A DNA stretch of 64,000 bases from Adiantum capillus-veneris (GCA_014529385.2 CM043958.1:154882293-154946292); one strand, 5' to 3'; positions 33,624 through 46,079 are shown, counted from the first letter of the stretch. The notes: generated from the letters alone by a model not told the origin. Numbers and translations are program-made.

Positions 33624-33767
33624 ATGATGGCCTTGAAACGAGTGACTCAAAGCTTGAAGCACGCTCATGTCGCTCCACCTCCAAGAAAGGTGCAAAGGAG
33701 GACATCAACTACTTCAACTATAGCTCAAGTGGAGGTACCGGCTGCGGAAGAAGTGAAAGCCATTTGA
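33624..33767 (+). CDS. short ORF of unknown function separated from its upstream TATA
   Basis: 47 codons from an ATG pair: MMALKRVTQSLKHAHVAPPP, then RKVQRRTSTTSTIAQVEV, then PAAEEVKAI and TGA. It is basic at the start and Ala/Glu-rich at the end. A possible splice donor (AAGGTAACC) lies 15 bp past the stop. Before the 16.8-kb insertion it would have lain ~220 bp downstream of the TATA box at 16,569. I do not recognise it; it could be a gag start of an older LTR element or a small host exon. Confidence 0.3.
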   Translation: MMALKRVTQSLKHAHVAPPPRKVQRRTSTTSTIAQVEVPAAEEVKAI

Positions 33768-36119
33768 CCTAAATTATCGAAGGTAACCAATCATGTCGCT
33801 AATTCGATAAGACAAATTTATAATTCTACATTGTTATTCATGTTGACTTGGGAAGTCAAGCATAGGGAGCCCCTTAAACCGTAAGAAATGTGATTCTATC
33901 ACAAGAAACAAGCATATGTTTTCATAGATTAGTGAAAGAACTGTTTGATAAATTATCATTGTTTGTTAAATTGTTATTGCTTGATAAATTGTTATTGTTT
34001 GATAAGTTGATACTGGTTGATATGAAGAGTTGATTGATCATGTTTGAAGAATCAATTAAAGAGAAGAATTTTTTTGCAATTAGCGAGATGATTCCGTGGT
34101 TAGCGGAGATTAAGCTGAGGTTATCGGCTCTCTTTTGTTCCTCGCAGTTAGCGAGATGTCTCGTGGGTAGTGGGATGCCTCTCGATTAGCAAGATGTCTC
34201 GCGGTTAGTGGGTGCCTCACGGTTAGCAAGATAGGAAGGTTGCGCAATTTGCGGTTAGCGAATAAATCTTTTGCAAAGGCTCTCTTGGTTAGAGAGAGAA
34301 AGTCCGCGGATAGCGGCAAGTAATGAAAAGTTGAAATTTTTATTTTTGTTGAATTATAGGATTGTCTTCATTAGGCCTTGTTTGAACTATCTTGGTACTG
34401 TTTGAAGGGCTGTATAAAAGAACCTGTGTTTGGAATTAATTAAAGAATAATGTTTGTATATGTAAAATAGTATGGTAGTAATTAGAAAACAAGCTAAAAA
34501 GTGTGAGTGTGGGGTGGAAAGTGGGGGCTGACTCAAGTTGCCAGTTAAGGATGGGTGGTCTCGATTAGTTAAGAAACTCTCCACTTCTTCTTATTAAGAG
34601 AAACAAAATTAGAGACTCATTGTGCCAATAGTCCAAATGTTTTAAATATATGTGTCCCTGAAAGCTATGGACCCGATTAGTCGGGTACTTTTTATAAAAT
34701 TACTAGTTAGTTTAGACTATGTCTCATATCATATTTAGAGTTTATGAATGGCGATCGTGCCTCTTAAACGTGGGGAAAAAGACTTTGTTTATGGATTCTA
34801 AATATGTCAATGGGATTTCATCTTTATATTATAGAAAATAGCTTCTATTTGAATCCTTGATTTATCAACCTGACTTGTGACGTATGACCCTTACAACCAC
34901 GATCACTATGGATAGAGGACTTCCTCTCTTCTATTGCTCGTATCTCTACTTCATGGAAATGGAGTAGGGTGTCGTCAATGGAACTTGAGAATAAGGGAAG
35001 TCCATCTATCAAGTCGCTTCAATCTTTTCGGAGTTGGGGACCTCACATTCAATCTCGGTTTTTCTTCGGGTGGTCGTTTTAAATCCGACGGTGATTAAAA
35101 ATAATATTTTTATATTTGGATCATCCTAAAAAGCAATTTGCTTTTTAAAAATAACGAAAAGCACAAAAAGCTAAAAATAGCGTAAAAAGAAAATAAAACT
35201 AAAATTGAATCACGGGTTTCCTTGTCTACCAAAACAAGAAAGCGGATTCGCTTTTCACTAAAAAGCTCTAAAATCATGAAAAGTTAAAAATAGCATGAAA
35301 AGCATTTGAAAAGCATATATTTTACAAAATTGAGCCATAGCTTTCTCGGGACTCATAGATTAAGGATCGACCTTGCTTTTTTGCAAAAAAGCATAAAAAA
35401 ACTAAAAAATTAAAGCAAATTTTTTCAAAATTGAACCAAGCGTCCGTTTAACCTACCACAACATGAAAACAATCTTTCTTTTCACTTTAGAACCTTCTAT
35501 ACTATATATGAAGCAGCTTAAATTTTTCAAAAAAGGAGAGACCCTCTACGTGTCACTCGTGTCACTCAGTGCTTCACTTAAGAGAAAACCTTATAAAACC
35601 TCTATTCTAAAATGTAAATCTAAGGGTAGGAAGATATAAAATGCAAAAGTAAATAGTAACATTGGAGGAAATGAAAAGATTTTTGGGAATGGGAAATCGA
35701 AAGACTTTCTACTTTACATAAAGTTAATGTTCCAGCTTTAAGTGCACATAAGGGCTAGATAAATATTTTTTTTTCTAACTGAAGAAAATAAGAGCAAACT
35801 TGAAATTCTTTCGGTTTTTAGGTCAAAATTTGAAGCTTTTATTGGTATTTACACTAAAACTTGTGAAAATCTCATGGTTTTCTTCAAGGCAAGCTCAAAA
35901 TCTAATCGGGGTTTTAGAATTTCAGCCGGTTAAAATACACTGGATCTCGGGTTTTTTCTAACACTAGTGCACATAACAAAAAAATGACAGTTGTTGTGGA
36001 TATTTTATTGTTCAATGAAAATCTAGTTTTTAAATATAAATTTGACTTTGTCTTTTCAAAGGGTTTTTTTTAAACCAATATTGATATCTTTTAGAAATTT
36101 GTGCAAGGGTATTTTCAAA
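33768..36119. other. no gene seen
   Basis: AT-rich. Short internal repeats: TTGATAAATTGTTATTG at 33,968-34,020, variants of GTTAGCGAGATGTCTCG at 34,085-34,260, and A-rich AAAAAGC words at 35,100-35,430. No homology recognised. Confidence 0.5.
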
Positions 36120-36650
36120 TTAAAAAAATTTGACTAAATTCATGATATTGAGTGAATGTATTGAAAATCTCAAAGAAATTACAAAATGGCCTCAAACTCA
36201 AGCCGAGCCTTGAGGTATTGAAGATTACACACATTTGTCCTCTCCCCGAGGCTACCAAGAACATAGTAGGTGTACTATAATAACAAACTTTTACTTATCA
36301 CAGCTTGTCAAAACTGCATGGGTAGCCCTATACCATTGTATTTTGGAAACAAACAAGTGTATTTTGATAATTTTAAAAATAACTATAAAAAGATACTTCT
36401 ATACCTTTTCTTAAAATTCTTGAAAACTTGTTGAACATTGGGCACCTGTGTTGTTGTCCCTTCTCTCCCATTTATTGGTTACTTTATTGAGTGTGTGTAT
36501 GTGTGCGCATGTACATGACAGAGTCATTAACAAAAACTCAAACAGTGAGTGTATTTTCATGAAGAGAGGAGGGCTTGCCTTCTTACGGCAAAGCTCGGCC
36601 ATCCATGGGGTAGCTCTCAATACAACTCAAGTATGTCATCGGGCAGGGGG

Positions 36651-36693
<43 letters not shown>

Positions 36694-37286
36694 AGCAAAG
36701 AGGAGTTTTGTGGATAGTCTACTATCAGATTTAGCAGGAGTACATCTACTTGTGTGAACCACCTAAAAAATTTGGCCAAATTCACAATATTGAGTGAATG
36801 TATTTAAATCTCAAAGAAATTACAAAACGGCCTCAAACTCAAACCAAGCCTTGAGGTACTGAAGATTACACATTTGTCTTCTCCTCGAGGCTACCAAGAA
36901 CACAATAGGTGTACTATAATAATAAATTTTTACTTATCGCAACTTGCCACAATGGCATGCGTAGCCCTATACCAGTGTATTTTGGAAACAAACAAGTGTA
37001 TTTTCAAAATTCTAAAAATAACTATAAAGAGATACTTCTATACCCTTTCTTAAAGTGCTTGAAATCTTTTTGAACATTGGGCACCTGTGTTGTTGTCCCT
37101 TCTCTCCTAATTTATCGGCTACTATAGTGAGTGTCTGTATTTATGTGCTAACACATGACCGAGACGTTAACGAAAACTCAAACATTGAGTGTATTTTTAT
37201 GAAGAAAGGAGGGTTTGCCTGCTTACGGCAAAGCTCGGCCATCCATTGGGTAGCTCTCGATGCAACTCAAGTATATCACCGGGGAG

Positions 37287-37329
<43 letters not shown>

Positions 37330-37400
37330 GGATAGTCCACTATCAGATTTAGCAGGAGTACATCTGCTTGTGTGAACCACCTAAAAAATTTAGCCAGATT
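36120..37400. repeat. tandem duplication, ~620-bp unit
   Basis: 36,120-36,770 and 36,770-37,400 share ATTGAGTGAATGTATT, CTCAAAGAAATTACAAAA, TTGTTGTCCCTTCTCTCC, a (GA)n run (36,649-36,691 and 37,289-37,324) and the end block TACATCTGCTTGTGTGAACC. The end block recurs alone at 38,803-38,855. Confidence 0.88.
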
Positions 37401-38095
37401 CACAATATTGAGAGCGGGATTCAGTACATTTGCAAGGGCAAGGAGAGCTGCAAAGGAGCACCGAATTGCCTGCAATATACCAATGATGGCACAGTTGCTA
37501 AGTATGTATGAAGAGCCGCGTGCAATGGGAGAGTGGGCAATTGTATGTACTTTCTTGACAATTGCCGGTTAATGGGAGATAGATTGAGTAATCGGAAGAA
37601 GGGCAAGGAGGTGATGAGGTTTTAGTGATGATTATCAAGGATGTGTGGGTTTGTGCTTAATAAGATTGAGGTTGAAGATCACGTAGGTAGAGGTGAGAAT
37701 GACTAATGTTCTCAAGTGTAGCGAACAATGATAAGGTTGCAAATAATTACTATGGCTCATTTGTAGAGGGAGGTGCAGCCGCATGTGAAGGGAATGAAAG
37801 TGATATCAAATGGCTAATGTGAGGGGAATGGAGAGGGAGGGAAGAGAATTAATAGGTAACGGATACATTGAGGAGAAAAGGCTTGCCAAGTGAAAGGGGT
37901 CATTTAAGACAATAAGATAAGGGCTAGCAAGTGGAAGTGTGGAAGTTAATAGTATCCTTAAAGGCTGTTAACGTGTAGGCAATGGAGGCCTTTTCTTCTT
38001 AGATTTTATATGAAAGTAGATTTTTAACGAGAGGGGTAGTTGGGTAAATTGTGAAATAGAGGTAGTTTGGGTGTGCAACATACAAACACACATAT
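37401..38095. other. no gene seen
   Basis: Purine-rich sequence with stops in all frames and no recognised homology. Confidence 0.5.
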
Positions 38096-38134
38096 ATACA
38101 CACACACACATATATTAAGGACAAGCAAACATAC

Positions 38135-38168
<34 letters not shown>

Positions 38169-38182
38169 AAACACACACACAT

Positions 38183-38223
<41 letters not shown>

Positions 38224-38282
38224 TTTATATACATAATGTATATGTATATAAATATATGTGTGTGTGTGTGTGTGTGTGTATG

Positions 38283-38323
<41 letters not shown>

Positions 38324-38527
38324 CACAAATATTAAGGAGGAGTGTGTGGTGGAAAAAAATAGTTTAGGGAGAAGAGTCAGCACATATATAGTCTAGAGAG
38401 AGGAGTGTGCGAGGGCTTAAAAATATGAGAGAGAGAGAGAGAGATGTCATTTTTAGAGAATTAATTGAAGTTTATTCGCCACTTAGAAACTCTCGGTGAG
38501 CTTAGGAGTTAGTAAAGTGAGAAAGTT

Positions 38528-38576
<49 letters not shown>

Positions 38577-38727
38577 AAACAATAGAGGGAGAAGAGCTAG
38601 AGACAATTATTATCTTGACGTGTAATAGAGAGAAAGATCACAGAGAGAGAGAAACAAAAATTATAGTATGGGATGTCCGAGTTGAGTGTTTTGGGGAGAG
38701 AGCGAGAGTGAATTTTATATATATAGA

Positions 38728-38776
<49 letters not shown>

Positions 38777-38911
38777 GGGGGGGCGCAGAGAGAGGAGTTT
38801 CGTGGATAGTCCACTATTATATTTATCAAGAGTACATCTGCTTGTGTGAACCACCTTTTGGGAAGGTAGATAGGCCAATTTCACCATGTGTGTGTGTGTG
38901 TGTGTGTGTGT
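38096..38911. repeat. microsatellite cluster with poly-C and poly-G tracts
   Basis: (CA)n at 38,096-38,112, an uninterrupted C run of ~38 at 38,129-38,166, (TA)n at 38,190-38,213, (TG)n at 38,257-38,279, (GA)n at 38,530-38,572, a ~50-bp G run at 38,729-38,785 with one or two interruptions, and (TG)n at 38,886-38,911. Confidence 0.95.
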
Positions 38912-39399
38912 GTTTAAAAAAGATTATCTAACAATATTTTGAGTTCACAAACTATTGAACAATACAATGGGAGTAGAGACCAGTCAACCTGTAAATAACC
39001 AAACTTTAGTATACATTAGATAACACTAGTAAAACAGCGCCGCCTTCGGCGGCGGCATGGCCCCTATTATCCTCAAACCCTTTGCTTCCACTGCCTATTC
39101 AGAGAGGGTTTGGGACCATTGGCCAAAGTAATGAGATACCAGGATCAAAGATGCCTTGGGCTTTTTTGATTGGAGCTGCATAGACATAGGGAGAGCCTCT
39201 TGAGGAGACCAAATAGTAGGAGACACTCCTAGAGGGAGATCATTGATTTCTTCAAACTACCCCTCTAAGCAAATTCAAGGAAAGGAATTTTGTATGTTTG
39301 GAAAAATGATTTTCCCCAACACTGCATCACTGGCTTTCCCTCATGTTGTCATGCCTGCACCGTGCGCCCATGTTTTTGGGATGCTTGGGAAGTTGGGGT

Positions 39400-39547
39400 C
39401 AGTCCCGAGACCACCGTCGGGCAGGAGGTACGCAGGCCATGAGGAGGTGGGCACTGGGAGGTGGTCACCTGCCCGACGGTCAGTCCCGAGACCACCGTCG
39501 GGCAGGAGGTACGCAGGCCATGAGGAGGTGGGCACTGGGAGGTGGCT
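39400..39547. repeat. tandem repeat, 81-bp unit, nearly two copies
   Basis: CAGTCCCGAGACCACCGTCG begins at 39,400 and again at 39,481. The GC-rich unit includes CCATGAGGAGGTGGGCACTG. Confidence 0.92.
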
Positions 39548-39597
39548 CGTAGGCCCGCAAGTGGTGGCGAGTCCTACACATGGGCGAGGCAAGGGGC

Positions 39598-39601
<4 letters not shown>

Positions 39602-39662
<61 letters not shown>
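39602..39662. repeat. (CT)n microsatellite, about 30 units
   Basis: Pure CT run. Further CT runs in the same region: 39,754-39,798, 40,091-40,150, 42,346-42,386 (followed by (GT)n), 42,578-42,625, 43,485-43,548 and 43,678-43,745. Confidence 0.97.
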
Positions 39663-39664
<2 letters not shown>

Positions 39665-39750
39665 ACGCACACACACTCGCGCCTGTGTACACCCACACAA
39701 TCTCTCGCCTGTCCTCCCTCTGTCTCGCCTGAGGCTCAGAAAACACTGGT

Positions 39751-39800
<50 letters not shown>

Positions 39801-40086
39801 CCCCCCAGCTGTGCGCACGCAGCAGCCACGCCAAAACTGCAGGGCACACAAACCGGTTGAAGCCGGACGATTTTGCTTCCGCCATGTGTCAGGGGGGGAA
39901 CCGGAATTCTCTGTCTCTTGTTGGCACTCAAGGCCTGAGCCCGTCACCGGCCCGCTCTCGTTCGCACGCTGCAAGGCACACTGGCCTGATTATGTAGGGG
40001 GGGGAGAGAGATATGGAGAATGACAAGAACCCCTTCTACTAACCATCTCGCTTGCTCTCGGTGTTCGCACACATTCTCTCTCTTTG

Positions 40087-40163
<77 letters not shown>

Positions 40164-40249
40164 GTTCGCACCCAAGGCCTGAGCATGTCATCGGCCCGCT
40201 CTCATTCGCACGCTGCAGGGCACACTGGCCTAACATGTTGCCCAAGTAA

Positions 40250-41430
40250 GTGTTCTTTTCAAGTAGCTCACTATAACGAATATCAACATGTATCCTACTT
40301 CCTTGTTACAAATCCTTCTTCTTAGTACAGCTTTAAGTGATCTCACAAAAGAAAGATTCGCATTGTGAATCTGAGCATCTTGTGTAATGCCGCATGCCTT
40401 CAAGGTGCAAGAGCACGTGATTGCATTTGGAGAGATGCCCTCTCTCTACATCAGCTGAAATAGTGCACTTTCTGACCTTGACCATGTTGGACATATCCTG
40501 CAATCAATTCACTCCATGAGTTAACATTTTGAACAAGAACCTCATCGAGGACCTATCGCGCTCTAGGAAGTGCATCGCACTTGGCGTACATATTGCCCAT
40601 CCTGCAATCAATGCACTCTATGAGACAACATTGCGGAGTTGAGGACTTGTTGAACTCTGAGAAATGCACCGTTCTCTCTCTACATATGTTGAAAACAGCC
40701 CACAACTTTCTGACCTCGACCACCCTATTGGAGATAACATGGGCTTACTGCACTTTGAGAAGTACACCGCACTTGACATACATCCTAACTAACGTGTTGC
40801 CCAAGTATGTGTTCTTTTCAAGTAACTCACGATAACAAATATCAACAGGAATCCTACTTCTTTGTGTAATGCCGCATGCCTTCAAGGTGCAAGAGCATGT
40901 GATTGCATTTGGAGATATATGCCCTTTCTCTACATCAGCTGAAATAGCCCACTTCCTGACCTTGACCCTGTTGGACATATCCTGCAATCAATTCACTCCA
41001 TGAGACAACATTTTGGACAGGAACCTCGTCGAGGACCTATCACGCTCTAGGAAGTGCATCGCACTTGGCGTACATATTTCCCATCTTGCAATCAATGCAC
41101 TCTATGAAACAACATTGCGGAGTCGAGGACCTATTGAACTATGAGAAGTGCACCGTCCTCTCTCTGCATATGTTGAAAACAATCCATAGCTTTCTGACCC
41201 CGACCACCCTATTGGAGATAACATGGGCGTGTTGCACTTTGAGAAGTACACCGCAGTTGACATACATACTAACCAACTTGTTGCCCAAGTATGTGTTCTT
41301 TTCAAGTAGCTCACAATAACAAATATCAAAAACAGGTATCCTACTTCCTTGTTACAAATCCTTCTTCTTAGCACAGCTTTAGGTGAGCCATATCCACTAA
41401 CAGAGGATTCTGGATACACCATTTGGTAAG
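40250..41430 (-). pseudogene. pentatricopeptide-repeat (PPR) gene fragments, duplicated
   Basis: Minus-strand frames read VNSWSELIAGYVQHGQGQKV, SPNAITCSCTLKACGI, KNTYLGNTLVRMYVKCG and MGNMYAKCDALPRAR. These are typical PPR pieces (SWSALIAGY, P-N-x-x-T-F, L-V-x-M-Y-A-K-C-G). PPR proteins bind organellar RNA one base per repeat. Three partial copies start near 40,238, 40,797 and 41,281 (TTGCCCAAGTA-type ends), all in the same orientation. Stops and frame changes throughout rule out function. Confidence 0.8.
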
Positions 41431-41439
41431 GGTGTTAAG

Positions 41440-42345
41440 TTGCTTGATCTGCAGGTAAGGCCGTTTGCTAGTGGCATTTGAATGGGCCTCTGGTGGTGGA
41501 TTGATAGTGCTGTAGAGCAGTTGATGCCAAGTTTAAGCTTATTGCAGAGGCTAGAAGGCTAGTAGGGCTCCGAGTTGGTGGCAAGGGCAGGCTAGGAAGG
41601 AGTAGTTGTAGATGGGGGCTCCCCTTGCAACCTGATTATGTAACCCCGCTTCTTTGAGCCTGAGGATGTGCAACATAGAGCTAGCCTACCATGGCAATAT
41701 TTTCAAGGGTAGAAAAGTCCTGAAGGAGCCTGTAGGGTGCTCTTTCTGAATCTTGGAAGTTGATAAATCTTCTTCTTCCACATACACACTCACACACACA
41801 TACATACATACACACACATGAGCTTTTCTATTTAAGTGCTCTTTACCTTCTCTGTAGCCTATCTGCCTGGCTGCGTGTCTTCTTGACTCCAATAATCCAT
41901 CCTTGTAACATTGGCTTCTTCTTGATTTTCTCGAATACTGCAGGTTTTGCTGTCTATCGTCTCCTTGAAACATCTGAATCTTCTTCCTGTTCTTGAATAC
42001 CTCGGGTTTCGCTATGCAGACGCCTTTGCATTGCAATCCTTGCCTTCTTTCTGCTATCTGTGCCGCACACATTCAAGCCTCTCTTGATCCCATTCTCCCC
42101 CCTCGAGCTCACATCTGCTGATCAGCAAGAAGAGTGGTCGGCCACAGAAGAGGGATATTTCAAACTCGCGCTTACTATAGAAGATAATAGAGGGCGAGTC
42201 GGGCTCCCTAAACTATGGGGAGCCATTGGGGTCTTGCCGTCTTGGAATCTAAGCAGTGTGGGCACGTCTCTCTCTCTTTCTCTCTCTCTCACACACACAC
42301 TCACTCTCACACAAACACACAGCTCTTCGAAGCTGCACTGCACAC

Positions 42346-42403
<58 letters not shown>

Positions 42404-42480
42404 TGTGTGAGTGTTAGCAACTTGGCAGCCAGAGTACCTTTACGCACCACGCATCTTGAGGCTTGTACACAAAAGCCAAG
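41440..42480. other. no recognisable gene
   Basis: A minus-strand frame of 128 codons at 41,686-42,072 has no homology that I recognise and runs through a CA-type microsatellite. Treated as chance. Confidence 0.4.
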
Positions 42481-42571
42481 GAGAGAGATAGGGAGAATGG
42501 CCGGAACTCCTTCTACTAACCATCTCTCTAGCTCTCGATGTTCGCAAACATTCTCTCTCTTTGCGTTTGCA

Positions 42572-42631
<60 letters not shown>

Positions 42632-43031
42632 GGTTAGCACTCAAGGCCTGAGGCTGTCACTGGCTCGCTCTCTTTCGCACGCTGCAAGGCACACTGGCCT
42701 GAGCAAGGAAATAACGCCATGTGGCAGGGGGGAGAATGGCCGGAACCCCTTCTACTAACCATCTCGCTAGATCTCGGTGTTCGCAAAAATTCTCTCTCTT
42801 TGCGTTTGCACGCTTTCTCTCTCTCTATCTCTATCTCTGGTTAGCACTCAAGGCCTGAGCCTGTCACTGGCTCGCTCTCGTTCGCACGCTGCAGGGCACA
42901 CTGGCCTGAGCAAGGAAATAACGCCATGTGGCAGGGGGGAGCCGGAATTCTCTGTCTCTGGTTCGCACTCAAGGCATGAGCGTGTCACCGGCCCGCTCTC
43001 GTTCGCATGCTGTAGGACACACTCGCTGGAT

Positions 43032-43073
43032 TATGTAGGGGGGGAGCCAGAATTCCCTCCCCCCTACATAATC
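43032..43073. repeat. inverted repeat (hairpin), 17-bp arms
   Basis: ATTATGTAGGGGGGGAG and its complement CTCCCCCCTACATAAT-type arm flank an 8-bp centre CCAGAATT. It lies at the joint of two composite repeats. Confidence 0.8.
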
Positions 43074-43272
43074 AGGCCAGTGTCCTGCAGCTTTTTCCCA
43101 AATTTTGGCGTCCTCCCTTGCTCCGGAGCTCCCTTGCTCTCCTCAACTACTGATTCCGAGCAATCTTCCACTTCTCCTCTTGCTTCCTCTTTAATCGACC
43201 CCTCCCCTCCAATTCTGGCATCCAAAGCGCCTAGGCCTCGGAAACCCCATGCTTCACGCAATGGACGTGGGG

Positions 43273-43476
43273 CAGTGTTCCGAACAATGTGTCTCAGCTT
43301 AATATCGTGCGCCCGTTTTCAATTTCAAAAATGCCAGTTGAGGGCAAGGGGAAAAGGAGAATTCCGCTCCAAAATAGCAAAAAATAGTAAAGAAACCACA
43401 GCTTAAGAAATTTCCTCTTGCCAATTTAAAGAAAGGAATTTGTGTGTTTGGAAAAATGATCTTTGCCCGAACACTG
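43273..43476. mobile_element. hAT-type MITE, 204 bp, perfect 8-bp target duplication
   Basis: Ends CAGTGTTCCGAAC and the complement of CAGTGTTCGGG. Flanked by ACGTGGGG at 43,265-43,272 and 43,477-43,484. The 8-bp duplication and CA-starting inverted ends fit hAT. A second full-length copy lies inverted at 50,632-50,800 and a partial end at ~39,270-39,330. Confidence 0.88.
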
Positions 43477-43482
43477 ACGTGG

Positions 43483-43549
<67 letters not shown>

Positions 43550-43675
43550 TGTCTTCTTAGAGCCCCAAGGGTGGTGGCATCAGTGGCGGCTCAACCTGGC
43601 TCTTTCGCCTCAGCTTGCCCTCAAGTTGCAGAGCACACTCACTGTTTCCTGAGAAGTGCGCCGGATCATCGTACG

Positions 43676-43747
<72 letters not shown>

Positions 43748-43881
43748 GCTGTGCGCACGCAGCAGCCACGCCGGAACTGCAGGGCACACACACCGGTTGA
43801 AGCCAGACGATTTTGCTTTCACCACGTGTCAGGGGGGGGAGTCGGAATCCCCTCCCCCATTATCTGTAGTATAGAAGTAGA

Positions 43882-45058
43882 TAAAGTTAAGACTACAATT
43901 GTCATTTAAACTTGATACTGACATAAATTGTATAACATGTTACTATCAAAGAATCATATACAAGGGTCATCTATCACTAATAAAAATAACCAAACACTGG
44001 ATGATCTTCTCTTATTGCTGCAATATCTAAACACTGGATGATCTTTCATTAACCAAATGACTAACTAACACCATAACATAGATCAGTTATTATGTTTAAA
44101 GAATGATCCATTTATTTACGATATTGTTTACATCATTTAGTTCCAAAAAAAATCGGATAGCGTCTCCTTTGTAATTTGAATCAATTTTCAAAAGCCCAAT
44201 TCAATGCCATCTCATCCGAGACCCTCACGTGAGGATTAAGGCTCTTTTTTTTGTAAAAAAACCTTAAAGTATGTTCAAAATAAAACATTAACATTAATTT
44301 CAAAATTTATGCGTCTATTCAACAAAGAGACAAGTGTTGAAAAATGGTTCCAAGTAATGAATTTACTAAAGTGAGTATACTCAGGTACAGCCATACAGCT
44401 ATAGTCCCACACCTACCACCATAAATGTGACAAAGGCCAGCATCAACTGCAAAAACCATGTAGTAACAAGAAGTTTGAACCAGGTAGTAACATCTTGGTC
44501 AAGATCTTTCATTAACCAAATGACTAACGTAGTTAGTAACCTAGGCAGATACCAATGCCAACGGATCTCCAAATCAAGTCTACCAAAACCATGTTGTGAG
44601 GCAGATGTTTAAATTGTTCTGTAAAGTCAGCATACAAAGGCTGCAATTATTATTAAAACCAAAGAGAGGTAACAGCATGTAGCATCATTCTGGCTTCAGG
44701 TATTAAAGATCTCTAAAAAAGAAAAATTTGGGTAGCATCTCCTTTGTACAACGGGCAAATTTTTAAAAAATCCCAGCCACCGCTGCAATCTCTGTTGAGA
44801 CCCTCACATGAGGTTTTAAGGCTTTAGCAACCACTTGAAAGTGAAGAACTTGTCCACAATCTATGTAAATCATACATGCGCCAACAAGAGGCAAAATTTT
44901 CCCAAAACCAGCTGATGAGCTAGATTCCAAAAAGGATTTCGGCATCTCGTTTGTTTTATCGACAACATGTCAAAAAGGACAGTAAGCATACCTCCTCCTT
45001 GAGACTAGAATATATATAAAATTTACTTACTCAAGACGAGACTATGTGCTTGCTGACA

Positions 45059-45140
<82 letters not shown>

Positions 45141-46073
45141 AGATTTAGAACCTCAAAAGAGTTTGATTTCTAAAGGCCGGTGCCAATGTACCTACTTGTA
45201 TACAATTTTGCCATATTAACGTGAGGAAGTACCTATCATACTTACCAACTGAACAATGTGTGGACAGCATTAGTGTATAAAAAACATAAAAAAGGTGTAT
45301 ATACAAATGCTCATGCTATTTAAGAGGTAAAAATTAAGAGACATCATTATTTTTCTCCGCCATGGCTATCTTGCTTGAAAAAACAACAATTTTTCACCGT
45401 AGAGAGAATATATATTTGTATAACAAAAATTATATTAAAAAAACCAGCATTCAGCTTGTATTTTGATCAGATTTTCCACAAATCCATTTATTTTTATTTC
45501 CATAGAGACCCTCATCTAAGGTTTTGAGGCATGATATTTATATACATATCATGTTTTCATACCAATCAATCATTAACATATCAAGTTCAAAGGTTTACGG
45601 CAACCATTTGTAAAGAGCCTGATTAGCTGAGGGAAATAACGCATCAGTAATAACCATTTATTAAAAAACCAGAGTTTACTAAGTAGGTGCAATTGCACCT
45701 ACCCGTGTGTCAAATTCTCATGTTTACTTGAACATAGCCAAGCATGATGCGGTCGAAACATGACCATTGGTTGCAACCTCGTGCTGTATTCCAGAATATT
45801 GAATGGGGACTGAATGTACATACAAGAGGGTCATCACAGCAACCCACCACAAATCTAATCAATAGCCAAAGATCCAATACCATCCTCTTGGTTGTTGTGT
45901 GTGTGTGTGTGTGTGTGTAAGTGTTTGGAGATGAAATCATGCATACAAATGCTAGTCTGTAAGAGAACAACCTGTCACAATACCAGTTTGGTGAGGAGTA
46001 TAAGAGACCAACCTCCAAATAGCATCACCAAGGAATAAAGCCGAACATAAGTTGCCAGCTTTCAAGCACCTGT
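43882..46073. other. no gene seen; microsatellites and small repeats
   Basis: (TG)n of ~38 units at 45,061-45,137 and another at 45,896-45,918. A perfect 20-bp palindrome (arm GTAGGTGCAA) lies at 45,684-45,703. The phrase GAGACCCTCA(C/T)(G/A)TGAGG recurs at ~44,220, 44,800 and 45,510, suggesting a decayed ~600-bp repeat. Confidence 0.55.
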
Positions 46074-46079
46074 TTGTGT

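Larger units (their letters stand above)
40017..43060. repeat. dispersed ~200-bp composite repeat
   Basis: A block GGCCTGAGCCTGTCACTGGC ... GTTCGCACGCTGCAGGGCAC occurs around 39,922, 40,158, 42,629, 42,838 and 42,961. It is preceded in three cases (40,017, 42,497, 42,735) by CCTTCTACTAACCATCTC and a CT run. Only the plus strand is used. The copies point to repeated segmental duplication inside the candidate Helitron. Confidence 0.85.
39026..43881 (-). mobile_element. candidate Helitron carrying PPR gene fragments
   Basis: On the minus strand the 3' end reads a 7-bp GC stem with a GAA loop (39,038-39,054), then CTGTTTTA, then CTAG (39,029-39,026), followed by T. Hairpin plus CTRR and insertion before T are the Helitron hallmarks. 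A plausible 5' end is TCTACTTCTATACTAC at 43,881, preceded by A, giving 4.86 kb. Inside lie minus-strand PPR fragments, duplicated blocks, CT arrays and a MITE. The 3' end is well supported, the 5' end much less. No Rep/helicase is present, so it would be non-autonomous. Confidence 0.5.

Noticed and set aside
35495-35967. Possible short Helitron (TCTATACTATATATGAAGC start, CTAG followed by T at ~35,963)
   Set aside because: The base before TC is T, not A, and no GC hairpin precedes the CTAG, so the evidence is weaker than for 39,026-43,881.
42777-43406. 209-codon plus-strand ORF with a Ser/Pro-rich middle
   Set aside because: It runs through composite repeats, a hairpin and a hAT MITE, so it cannot be one gene; the 43,080-43,260 part could be a captured exon but nothing identifies it.
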